This document shows, piece by piece, positions 46,645 through 56,297 of a DNA stretch of 64,000 nucleotides. This DNA comes from Buxus sempervirens (taxonomy: Eukaryota > Streptophyta > Magnoliopsida > Buxales > Buxaceae): contig OX387187.1 of NCBI GenBank assembly GCA_947561395.2, forward strand, positions 36,065,829 through 36,129,828, read 5' to 3'. The translations under genes and the position numbers were made by a program. The notes beneath the pieces are model-generated. The model saw nothing but the letters and a program-made list of their open reading frames with translations. It was not told the DNA's origin and did not search any database. The number at the start of each line of letters is the position of its first letter. Position 1 is the first letter of the stretch.

Positions 46645-47776
46645 TGTTAGATTTAATATTTTAGGTTGGCTTGATTCCGTGTCAAAAAGTATGTTTTAAG
46701 GTGTTTAAGTTGGTTAAGATAAGTTCTAGAAGTCATGGTTCAAACGGCATCAAAATCGGAGCTAAATTGAAGATTTTATGCTTGGCGTTAGAAAGGGTTT
46801 GATGTGGCGTTCAAATGTTATATTACTTAGTGAGTTGCAGAAAAACCCGAGGCTAGCGTTCGAGACAGTTTGATGTGGCGTTCGAACAAGACAGTCTCTG
46901 TGGTGAGTTGCAGACAAACCCGAGAGTAGCGTTCGAAAGAGTTAGAGCCGACATTTGAACAAGCGCATATTTTCAACCTGGCATTTGACCCACATTCGAA
47001 CCAGACCAAATTAACTGTTTTCACGAATTAAACGTGAGAGCCACGTTAGAGAGTGCTTGAACGTTTGAGACGTAAATTCAATTTTAAAATTTCTAAAAAT
47101 TTCTAATCCAAATCCAATTTCTCCTAGACTTCTTCCTAACCTATATAAGCCTCTTAAGGACGTTCCAAAAACATCTTTTAAGTTGTTTTTGGAACCCTAA
47201 ATCATCTTGTGTGAGGAAGAAAAACTTCTTTCCTACTTTTCTACTTTTGAACCATCAAGCCTTCTTTTCTTATTTGTTCTCTTACCTTGGAGTTTCGGGT
47301 TGAAGAGTTTGCTCGTGGGAGTTCTTATTGTTGATAAGCGAGTTCGTTTGGTGGTTCACGAAGAAGATATTTAGAGTTCTGAATCGTTGCAAGGGTGCAA
47401 GTCTAAAGAGTTCTTTACATACTTGGGTTGTGAGTCAAAGTCTGTGTTGGGTCGTCTGAACCATGATCCATAAGTCATCTTCTTCTAGTGGAATTTTCTG
47501 AGGTGGCTCCTGATAGCCTAGAGGGTTTTTTTCTTTGAGATCTCTCTTAAAGTTTTCCCTTCATCACCAAAATTACTTGTGTTGATTTATTTACTATTTA
47601 TTTTTATTTGCAATTTTGTGTGACATTGGCTATCGAAATTTTTGCAATTTTTCTAAGGCTTGTGCATGCCTATTAATTAAGAACTTGTCGTTAATTAATA
47701 GAAATTTTTATTCTGCGATTTTTTACACCTATTCACCCCCCTCTAGGTGTAAAAGAGTCTAAACTCGTATTTTTCA
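46645..47776 (+). mobile_element. Probable solo LTR of a SIRE-like copia element, about 1.13 kb
   Basis: Runs from TGTTAGATTTAATATTTTAGG to TATTTTTCA, with a TATA box (CCTATATAAGCC, about 47138) and the downstream CTATTCACCCCCCTCTAGG motif typical of SIRE/Maximus-type copia 5' regions. Flanks ATTAG and ATTCG agree at 4 of 5 bases. GCGTTCGA-type repeats lie at 46848-46990. No internal coding region follows. Confidence 0.5.
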
Positions 47777-48034
47777 ATTCGCAAACATTATGTGAGTTAT
47801 TTTTGGACCACTTTTCTTTTTTGTCATTCTATTATATTTTCTATTCAATATTACTCCATAATCCATCTTATCTACTTCTCATGAGAGCCCATTTTTGCCA
47901 TGACAGCCTGAATAAAAGGTCATTCCAGCCTATCATAAACCTTTTCGTTCTCCAGTTTATTGCTCATCCATCCCTCTTTGCCTTTTTTCTTTATGAAAAG
48001 TTCATTATTTTTTGTATTACTAAAACATTATCAA

Positions 48035-48400
48035 TTATCCACCTGCCTGGTACCAAAACATTTTAATTTGGAGAAATGATCTTGTTTAATACTTCTTTAA
48101 ATCTATTTGCCAATATTTTTTATACTATCTATAACTTGTATTACATAGACTTATTGGTGTATAATCTTTGGTGCTTTCTTGTTTATTTCATTTTGGAGTC
48201 AATATCATATATGGATTGTTTATTTCTCTTACCATATGCCCATTATTGAAGCAATGTTTCACCATATCAATAACACCATCTCCAATGATTTTTCAATATT
48301 TTCTTATAGAATAAAGCTTGTGATCCATCACGACCGGTGCTCACCGAATCGCGACCAAGAATCTGACTGGCAGTTCTTGGTCCTCGATTCATAGTATTTC
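48035..48400 (+). repeat. NAC upstream block U, copy 3 (truncated)
   Basis: Contains ACATTTTAATTTGGAGAAAT, TTTGGTGCTTTCTTGTTTAT and GAATAAAGCTTGTGATCC, then joins the NAC-2 proximal promoter at about 48390. The intermediate kilobase present upstream of NAC-1 is missing here. Confidence 0.7.
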
Positions 48401-48627
48401 CTTTACTTTTTAATTTTTTGAGATTCTGTCGAAGGTTCTAGATGATGTGTCTCCTACTAGCAGAGCTTATCCGACCCGAAACTATAAAACGGGAGCAAGA
48501 TTTCTGCTCTCCACCGAAAAGACAAACAACAAGATTTCAATTGACCTAATCAAGAAGAGAGTTACAGAGCAGAAATCAGACCTGCAAAGCTCGGATCTTC
48601 TCAGTCTTCAGAACAAATTTTCGTGTG
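48401..48627 (+). promoter_or_regulatory. NAC-2 proximal promoter and leader
   Basis: TATAAAA at 48483-48489 lies 145 bases before the ATG. It shares CGAAGGTTCTAGATGATGTG and the CAAGAAGAGAGTTACAGAGC leader with the other NAC genes. Confidence 0.65.
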
Positions 48628-49305
48628 ATGCATCCCCTCGGGACTCGGATTCCATCGAGATTCCGGTATTCCGCGTTGGATCGGCTTCCACCGGGATACC
48701 GGTTTTCTCCCACAGATGAGCAGCTTTTAGGGTTTTTTCTGCCGAAGAAGATCAAATCAGAAGGGATCGGTCCTTATGTTATGAGAGAAATTGATCTGTA
48801 CATAATAGATCCATCATTTCTGAAAGAAATATGCTGGGATGGGAGTAGTGGGACTGACATCGAGGAAGAGTTGTATTTCTTCTGCCGCAAGCTGAAAGAG
48901 GATCCGACAGGGGTGAGGGCGACCTACAATGGGTTTTGGAAGGTTGTGAGAACACAAAAAGCGGTTGATCAGAATATGAAGCAAATAGGCAATAAGAAGA
49001 CGCTCGTCTTCTACAAGAAGGGACAAAGAACCGACTGGATCATCCATGAGTTTAGTCTTATTAGTCTTGAAACGAAAAAGAATGAATCTCCTCTACAGGA
49101 AGAAGGAGAATGGCTTGCTTGTCGAGCGTTCAGGTTGCTACCCATGAGCGACATATTTGACGATGGTTACCTCTATGAGGATCCATTTCCTGAAGATCCA
49201 TTAGTTGAGATTGAAGCAACTAATCAGCGTGTATTAATGGAGGCGCAGTCACCGCATTCAGAGGAGGAGGAGGAGGAGAACGACGACTACGACCAGAGCA
49301 ACTAA
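48628..49305 (+). CDS. Short intronless NAC-domain protein, NAC-2 (225 aa)
   Basis: Same architecture as NAC-1: subdomain A GYRFSPTDEQLLGFFLPKK (residues 24-42), B REIDLYIIDPSFLKEICW, C YFFCRKLKEDPTGVRA, D KKTLVFYKKGQRTDWIIHE, E GEWLACRAFRLLP, and an acidic tail (EEEEENDDYDQSN). The inserted SLETKKNESPLQ segment between D and E is present. The tryptophan before YFF in subdomain C is lost: it reads EELYFF where NAC-1 and NAC-3 have REWYFF. Three extra residues precede it. The DNA-contact loop reads WKVVRT instead of WKATG. The start is the ATG at 48628; an upstream GTG in frame was ignored. The gene is intact. A 69-base tandem duplication covers its last codons and the stop. Confidence 0.85.
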   Translation: MHPLGTRIPSRFRYSALDRLPPGYRFSPTDEQLLGFFLPKKIKSEGIGPYVMREIDLYIIDPSFLKEICWDGSSGTDIEEELYFFCRKLKEDPTGVRATYNGFWKVVRTQKAVDQNMKQIGNKKTLVFYKKGQRTDWIIHEFSLISLETKKNESPLQEEGEWLACRAFRLLPMSDIFDDGYLYEDPFPEDPLVEIEATNQRVLMEAQSPHSEEEEEENDDYDQSN

Positions 49306-49423
49306 AATTAGCAAAAGATGGAGAAAGGGAACAACATCAATCCAGTCACAACTTACTACGACCAGAGCAACTAAAATTAGCAAAAGATGGAGAAAGGGAA
49401 CAACATCAATCCAGTCACAACTT
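49286..49423 (+). repeat. 69-base tandem duplication across the NAC-2 stop codon
   Basis: Units start ACTACGACCAGAGCAACTAA at 49286 and 49355 and end in CCAGTCACAACTT. Because the first unit contains the stop, the second is untranslated. NAC-1 and NAC-3 have one unit. Confidence 0.9.
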
Positions 49424-50475
49424 TCTCTCTCTTTCTAACTGCATTTTTTTTAGGAATGTCATTGTTTTGCAAATAGACAATAATTCTAGAAAATATTATC
49501 ATTCTAGGGTTTGATGGTAACCCTCCTATTAGAAGGGACACAAGTCCTATTTGGATGAAGGTGGGACCAGTCAGATTTGTTTGAACACTTTTTGGACAGA
49601 TCGGAATGAAAATCAAAGAAACTCCCTCTTTTTCAAGCTTTTTTCAACTTTCCAAGACTAAAGAAACTTAGCTGGTCAGCCATTAAAAAAAGCCTTGAAC
49701 ACAGTTGGTTTCAGTGAACATTGACTTAGCTTTTGCAGGTATAGTGTTTTGGTTAATGGGCCCCACTTGTGGCTTCTTTAAACCCACTTCTTGTCCTTAG
49801 CCAACAAATGCTGTCCTCTTCCCTATTTGGCAAGAGTTAATCCTCCTGAGGCTCTTAACATGGCTTAGATCTACCATGTTATAGTAGGGCAATCTTGGGC
49901 TGTATCTTCAGTGTGAAGCCTGTAAAGAAAATTGAGTATTATCTCAGATGCCCAAGTCCAATGGTCTATGGTCATCTTAAGATGGCCCAAATAATTCTAA
50001 CTGCATTTTACAAATAATTCTAGAACATATTATCATTTTAGGGTTTGATGGTAGGGACAGAAATCCTAGTTGGATGAAGTGAGATAAGTCAAATTTGTTT
50101 GAACACTTTTTGCCTTTTGGATAGATCATTAAAAAGGCTTAATCAAAGAATCTCTCATTTTCAAACTTTTTCAAACTTGGCTGGTCAGCCATTTAAAAAA
50201 GCCTTGAACAAAGTTGGTTTCAGTCAATGTTGACTTTAGATTATGCAAACCCTCTGTTGGATATAGAGTTTTGGTTAATGGGCCCACTTGTGCCTTCTTT
50301 AATCCCACTTTTGTCCTTAAGCAACAAATGCTATCCTCTTCCCTATCTGGCAGAGTTAATCCTACTGTACTGAGGCTGTTAACATGGCTAAAATCTTGGA
50401 AAACTGGCCCATGTCAGGAGTGGGCCCACACACCCAAACTCCATCCCAGCCGATGGTTTCACGGAATGTTTTAAA
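49424..50475 (-). repeat. NAC-2 3' flank with two partial copies of block P (D and E)
   Basis: Block P on minus appears at 49660-49990 and again, diverged, at 50175-50400. Between them the flank unit (TTAGGGTTTGATGGTA, TTGGATGAAG) restarts at about 49990. The second copy is closer to copy A at 21970, as both carry ATATAGAGTTTTGGTTAATG-type sequence, suggesting a different source cassette. Confidence 0.7.
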
Positions 50476-50499
50476 CAATATAAAAAATATTGGCAAATA

Positions 50500-51440
50500 G
50501 ACTAAAGAAGTATTAAACAAGATCATTTCTCCAAATCAAAATGTTTTGGTACAAGGAAGGTGGATAATTGATAATTTTTTATAACACAAAAAATATTTGA
50601 CTATGAATGCATGAGAAGGAATTCAAGTTTAATTGGGATTAATGATGATTTAAGTAGCTAATCCTAATCCGTATCTTACTGGAGGTGAGATAGATGATAC
50701 GGAATTCAAGTCGGGTTAGGATGATTAGGAATTCAAGTTGGAATAGGATTCTCCTTGCCTATAAAACAAGTCTAACATCCAATACTTAGTTCAGAAATGT
50801 TTCATTATTCTAAATCATAATTTTGCTTTCAATTACATGAATAATCAATGCCCAAATTGCAGAAAAATCAATTTTGATAACTGCGTTAATCTATAATATA
50901 TATAACGAGAATTAGACCGCTTGGAAAATGTGCCAACAACTATGCATGACTTCCCCAGAAAGTCCTTACTACTTGTTGTTAAGGCATAATTAATTTAAGG
51001 TTAAAATAATCAAAACTCTTCTTATTCATATAAAATTTGGACAAATGTATGTAGTGTTTATCTCTGAGGATTCGCAAACTGGGCCATCTTAATTAAGATG
51101 ACCATGGACCATTGGACTTGGGCATCTGAGATAATACTCAATTTTCTTTACAGGCTTCACACTGAAGATACAGCCCAAGATTGCCTTGCTATAACATGGT
51201 AGATCTAAGCCATGTTAAGAGCCTCAGGAGGATTAACTCTTGCCAAATAGGGAAGAGGATAGCATTTGTTGGTTAAGGACAAGAAGTGGGTTTAAAGAAG
51301 CCACAAGTGGGGCCCATTAGGCAAAACACTATACCTGCAAAAGCTAAGTCAATGTTCACTGAAACCAACTGTGTTCAAGGCTTTTTTTTTAATGGCTGAC
51401 CAGCTAAGTTTCTTTAGTCTTTGAAAAGTTGAAACAAGCT
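50500..51440 (+). repeat. Blocks K, T and P beside NAC-3
   Basis: Block K 50590-50892, T from 50893 (TCTATAATATATATAACGAG) and P 51045-51440. Because NAC-3 is on minus, these are its downstream flank, in mirror image to the flank of NAC-2. Confidence 0.75.
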
Positions 51441-51697
51441 TGAAAAAAGTTGAAAAAAGCTTTGATTTTCATTCCGACTGTCCAAAAAGTGTTCAAACAA
51501 ATCTGACTGGTCCCACCTTCATCCAAATAGGACTTGCGTTCCTTCTAACAGGAGGGTTACCATCAAACCCTAGAATGATAATATTTTCTAGAATTATTGT
51601 CTATTTGCAAAACAATGACATTCCTAAATGCAGTTAGAAAGAGAGAGAAAGTTGTGACTGGATTGATGTTGTTCCCTTTCTCCATCTTTTGCTAATT

Positions 51698-52375
51698 TCA
51701 GTTGCCCTTGTCGTAGTCGTCGTTCTCGTCATCCTCCTCTTCCTCATCTGAAGCCAGAAACTGCGTCTCCATTAATAGACGCTGATTAGCTGCTTCAATC
51801 TCAACTAATGGATCTTCAGGAAATGGATCCTCATAGAGGTAACCATCGTCAAATATGTCGCTTTTGGGTAGCAACCTGAACGCTCGACAAGCAACCCATT
51901 CTCCTTCTTTCTGTAGAGGAGATTCATACTTTTTCGTTTCAAGACTAAAAAGACTTAATTCGTGGATGATCCAGTCGGTTCTTTGTCCGTTCTTGTAGAA
52001 GACGAGCGTCTTCTTGTTGCCTCGTTGATTCTTATTCTTATAAACCGCGTTTTCTGTTCTCACAACCTTCCAAAACCCGTTGTAGGTCGCCCTCACCCCT
52101 GTCGGATCCTCTTTCCGGTTGCGGCAGAAGAAATACCACTCTCTCTCTCTCCCAATCCCAGTCCAGCATATTTCTTTCAGAAATGATGGATCCATTATGT
52201 ACAGATCAATTTCTCTCATAAGATCAGGATCGATCGTTTCCGATTTGATCTTCTTCGGCAGAAAATACCCTAAAAGCTCCTCATCTGTGGGAGTAAACCG
52301 GAATCCCAGAGACAGCCGAGACAAGATGGGATGCCGGCATCTCGGTGGAACCACCCGAGTCCAGAGGGGATGCAT
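51698..52375 (-). CDS. Short intronless NAC-domain protein, NAC-3 (225 aa)
   Basis: NAC subdomains A (GFRFTPTDEELLGYFLPKK, the most canonical of the three), B REIDLYIMDPSFLKEICW, C REWYFFCRNRKEDPTGVRA, D KKTLVFYKNGQRTDWIIHE and E GEWVACRAFRLLP follow in order. SLETKKYESPLQ lies between D and E, and an acidic tail (SDEEEEDDENDDYD) closes the protein. The DNA-contact loop is WKVVRT. The frame is open without introns from the ATG at 52375; the upstream GTG was ignored. It is very close to NAC-1 apart from the D-E segment. It is convergent with NAC-2, about 2.4 kb away. At about 220 residues it is shorter than most NAC proteins, which carry a long variable C-terminal regulatory region. Function and expression cannot be told from sequence. 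Confidence 0.85.
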   Translation of the reverse strand: MHPLWTRVVPPRCRHPILSRLSLGFRFTPTDEELLGYFLPKKIKSETIDPDLMREIDLYIMDPSFLKEICWTGIGREREWYFFCRNRKEDPTGVRATYNGFWKVVRTENAVYKNKNQRGNKKTLVFYKNGQRTDWIIHELSLFSLETKKYESPLQKEGEWVACRAFRLLPKSDIFDDGYLYEDPFPEDPLVEIEAANQRLLMETQFLASDEEEEDDENDDYDKGN

Positions 52376-52634
52376 CACACGAAAATTTGTTCTGAAGACT
52401 GAGGATCCGAGCTTTGCAGGTCTGGTTTCTGCTCCGTAACTCTCTTCTTGATTAGGTCAATTGAAATCTTCTTGTTTGTCTTTTCCGTGGAGAGCAGAGA
52501 TCTTTGCTCCCCTTTTATAGTTTCGGGTTGGAGAAGCTCTCCAATTAGGAGACAAATCATCTAGAACCTTCGACAGAATTTCAAAAAATTAAAAAGTAGA
52601 GGAAATATATGGTACGAATCCAGGAGTACATAAC
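52376..52634 (-). promoter_or_regulatory. NAC-3 promoter and leader
   Basis: TATAAAA on minus (52519-52513) lies 144 bases before the ATG. The leader and GGTTCTAGATGATTTGTCTC match NAC-1 and NAC-2. A MITE is inserted about 260 bases upstream of the ATG. Confidence 0.65.
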
Positions 52635-52821
52635 CGGGACGGAATCGTCTACCGCATGAAAATGCGGCAGACGGTACCGCCCCCATGTGAACCGTGAGAT
52701 GGGAGCATCTCAGGGTTCACATTTTTCAAATTTTTTTTTTGAAAACACAGCTTGAAAAATGTGAGCTGTGAGGGGGCGGTATCGTCTGACGCATCTTCAC
52801 GCGGCAGACGATTTCAGCCCG
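52635..52821. mobile_element. Foldback MITE, 187 bases, in the NAC-3 promoter
   Basis: The left end CGGGACGGAATCGTCT and the inverted right end CGGGCTGAAATCGTCT form TIRs that extend through the CCGCATGAAAATGCGGCAGA hairpin and a GGGGGCGGTA segment, so nearly the whole element is self-complementary. It is flanked by ACATAACC (52628-52635 and 52822-52829), a 7-8 base target duplication. The NAC-1 promoter has the single uninterrupted site (GGTTATGTCCCCCTGC on plus, about 42834). Confidence 0.8.
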
Positions 52822-52865
52822 ACATAACCAACATACTTTTTGAAAGATGTTAATAACCGCTTTTT

Positions 52866-54495
52866 TAAGGGAAAATTACCGTATGGTTTGATTTTTCTTT
52901 GAAAAAGACTTTTTCATCTACGTCTTTTACGGTATGACAATTGCAAAACGTTTTAAAAAAGTTTTTGACCATTTAGGCCACCACGTCAGCATTTTGTTTT
53001 CTTTAAGTGAAAGAAGACAAATTTGCCCCCTTTAACCCGTAAACCAATCTTTAATAACTAAACCCGGTTTACCCTTGAATAAATTAAACCGTTTCTCTTA
53101 TTTCATTTCACTTATATCTCAAAATCAAACGAACTGTTCAAAACCTCCTCCCTTCTCCACTTGGCCGACCTTCTTCTTTGATATGCCGGCGAGCAACCAG
53201 TGGTGGGATTTACTTGTGGCAGTTAGGCCCTTTTCCCTTCTCCTCCCCATTCATCCAAAACCCTTTATCTTTCAAGTTCTTTCTCCACAGTGAGACGACT
53301 ATTTGAACAATGTAAGGTTTCCGGCGACGAGCTCCAGGCGAAGAACCAGGGACTTTGTTGGATTTGCAGGCAGAGAGAGAGAGAGAGAGAGAGGAACAAA
53401 CACTTTTTTTTGTGGAACGAATACGATCCTTTACAAAAGGTTAGGGCCGGTTTTCCATTCCTTTGCAAAAGGCAAAAAGTAATGATTGTTCATACCATTT
53501 CTTTACAAAAAAAAAAAAAAAAAAAACGAATGCCTTTTCTTTATTTCATTATTACTTTTCACATTCTTTGCTGGTTTTGAGAATTTTGGCCTTTGGGCAG
53601 GTGTGGCGGAAATGGATGGGTTGCAATATTAATTAGACCATAAAAACCCTGCAAGTGCATTCACGGGCACATGAAGTGACCTCTTGTTTGAGATTAAGTG
53701 GCGCGGTCTTGCACATTTTCTATTGTTTTCACTAGGAATCGGGAGGAAGAAGCAAAAAGCCATCAGTTGTTCGTCTCTGTTGTTAGCATCGCCCAAACTA
53801 CTGCTGACAAGTGAGCTTGCTAAGAAGACTAAACACTATAAGCAAATCAAGCATTCAGGAGGAGTGTATATTGTTGTTGGTATCACATTAGATGGAATCT
53901 CTTGAAGACGCCTGTGTTGGCTTCCAGGAGTGATATAAAACCCAGACATGAAATTCAGGGTGCTTCTTTCTTTCATTCAATGTTCGGCATTACTAGTTTT
54001 TAGGACTGTCGCTTGACTCTGTTTTTTGGTGCAACCAGGTCTTATGTTTCTCTGCGGGGAAATAGATCAATTAGTTGACAGTCATAATTGCTTGACTCTG
54101 TTTTTTGGTGCAACCGCGTCTTGTTTGACTCTTGCGAGTGAATTGCCTTTGTATTTTTTTTTTCTTTTATCTATAGTTTATGTGCTCAATAATGAACGCC
54201 TATAGTGCATATTCACTTTACAAATTTCCATGAGAATTTGGTCTATTGCAAAATCTTCTATATATTGCCGAGAATATGACTGAGAATATGGGTGACAATG
54301 CCTGAATAACTTTCATTGTGGACCCATTTTTCCATAAGCTTTTTGCAAGTTTGATCCTTTCAAGACCTTCAATTGCTTCTGTAAATAAAGATGAAGATAT
54401 CTCGATATAATATGCAATTGCTCCATGTGAGATCCATTGCTGTCTCTGACATTAATGACTTCTATATATACTTGCTTGCTTTCTTTGGATTTGCT
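52866..54495. other. MULE-like subterminal sequence, then gene-free DNA
   Basis: AAGGGAAAATTACCGTATGG at 52866 resembles a MULE end and may belong with the minus-strand transposase exon at 55261. The remainder holds a short GA run (about 53371-53393) and an A run (about 53509-53526). No convincing open frame was found. Confidence 0.35.
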
Positions 54496-54765
54496 CTAGC
54501 AGCCCCATTTCAATAAAATGCGGTTTTGTAAAGATGAGTAGAAATCAAGTACAACACCTTCAGATACCATCAGGTCTTCATGCAGAGACCTACAAACCTT
54601 ATCAAAAAAGGGAATTGCATCCTGGAGAAATTCAACAATGTTATACAGGTTTCTTGTAATTGAGTTTTTTAGTATGTGCCAACACAAAAGCCCATAAATT
54701 TCAGAATAATGACTATAAATTGATGACACGAGATGCAGATGGTACTTGACGAATCTTGTCTTCAA
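54496..54765 (-). other. Unassigned 89-codon open frame
   Basis: The frame has amino-acid composition like real protein (NIVEFLQDAIPFFDKVCRSL) but I recognise no family, and no splice partner could be assigned. It lies downstream of the MULE exon on the same strand. Chance is possible. Confidence 0.2.
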
Positions 54766-55260
54766 AAGATAATATAAAAAGATTATTAATTTCTATGAAT
54801 ACAAAGAAAGGTTCTTTAATTAAAAACCACAATGTACTTTAAGAAGTGTGGAGTCTTCTGCTAAACAAAAGCCAATCAAATATGAAATGTTAAAGTCTGA
54901 AGAAATCAAGGTGAGATTTAAAATATAAGAGAGAAAATCAAGTATTAATGCTCTAGTGTTTGTTTCTATTATGATCGCCTATAGTGATGAGATGCTGGTT
55001 GTTGAGCATTCTTCGAACTAACCTGCACATAACAGGAAAAAACCCACAAAAAGAGGAAGCTCAATATAGTAGTAATGACAACCTAACATTAATGACTAAA
55101 AACTGCAAACATCAATTACTTTAAACATTAAGTAAAGAAAATTAGAATAACAGCCTAACATTAGTGACTAAAAACTGCAAACATCAATTACTTTAAACAT
55201 TAAGTAAAGGAGCATTTAAACAGTAATCATTCCTACCAAATAATCATTTTTATTACTTAC

Positions 55261-55812
55261 CTATACTGCAGCTCTACATGTTGTTCGATTGTGCCCCACT
55301 TCATGGCATCTACTGCAGTGTAGCTCTCTTCGTTCAATTGGTTGTGACTCAATTCTTTTCTTCCTTGGCCTTCCTGGGGGACGATGTGCACGTGGAGGAC
55401 AGACCCTAAGTGATTTGTTTGATGATTCATTTGCATTCAAATTATTGGCATGCAACATAGCTGGTTCATTAAGAGGTACTGCATGCATCAGTACACTATA
55501 CACCCGTTGTTGTGCCTCCTTATGAAAGCAAGCATCAGTAAATGGCTGCACCTCACAGTCTATGCTTTTGATTGCCCTACATGCATGAATGCATGGCAAC
55601 CCAGACATTAACCAACCCAAACAGTTACATGTCCTTTCTTCCAAGTTAACTGAATAGTGGATACCATTTTCAATTACCTCAAACTCAAGATTGCCAGATC
55701 GATATATCTGTAATTTTTCGCTCTTAGCAATGATATACTTAAGCCGATCATCAATACGAGGACCAACTAATCCAAACCATGAAGCGGCATCTACTTGTCT
55801 TTCATAAATAGA
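55261..55812 (-). pseudogene. MULE transposase C-terminal exon with SWIM zinc finger and zinc knuckle
   Basis: The minus-strand frame runs from about 55812 (YERQVDAASWFGLVGPRIDD) through LQIYRSGNLEFEVIENG to a SWIM zinc finger, TCNCLGWLMSGLPCIHACRA (CxC...CxH). A GRPRKK AT-hook-like stretch and a terminal CCHC knuckle CSRCHEVGHNRTTC follow, with the stop at 55261. This is the standard end of plant Mutator-like transposases; the SWIM finger and knuckle act in DNA binding. The upstream DDE domain is missing: at about 55825 the frame is replaced by a piece of NAC upstream block U. It is a truncated transposase. A domesticated gene is unlikely because the catalytic and N-terminal parts are absent. 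Confidence 0.8.
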
Positions 55813-55824
55813 AATACTAAAAAT

Positions 55825-55905
55825 GCACAGTTATAAGAGAAACAAAAAGATTTGAAAGCTTCGGGTCCTCAGTTTATCGAATCGGACGATACCGGTCCAA
55901 TTTTG
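55825..55905 (-). repeat. Fragment of NAC upstream block U
   Basis: CAGTTATAAGAGAAACAAAA then GATTTGAAAGCTTCGG, matching 27110-27150. It abuts the broken edge of the MULE exon. Confidence 0.65.
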
Positions 55906-56297
55906 ATTATGCCCACACCATCAATAATGATTTTTCATAGATGAAATCAAGGTTTGCAATTTCACAAATTTAGCTATTTTCCAAGGTGGCAATATGAAAC
56001 CACCTTAGAAGAGAAAATGTTGAGAATTCCCTGATATCGGCAAAATGTCGGCGACATCAAATAAAAGTTATCAGATTTTGCCTGATGTCAGTGGCATTTA
56101 ACGAAATGTCACTAATTTACTCTCTCTCTTTTTAGCATTTTCCGATTTATTTAATGTCTGGTGATTTTTCCCTCATTTCGGCGACATTTCGTTTGCCAGT
56201 GGCATTTGGTGAAATGTCATTCGGAACAACATTGTAAACCTTAAATGAAATCCCAACAATTTCCATGTTTTGTTTTGGGAATATGTAAAACTTGCAG

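Noticed and set aside
55261-55812. Domesticated MULE gene (MUSTANG-like)
   Set aside because: Only the C-terminal exon is present and its upstream edge is replaced by repeat sequence.
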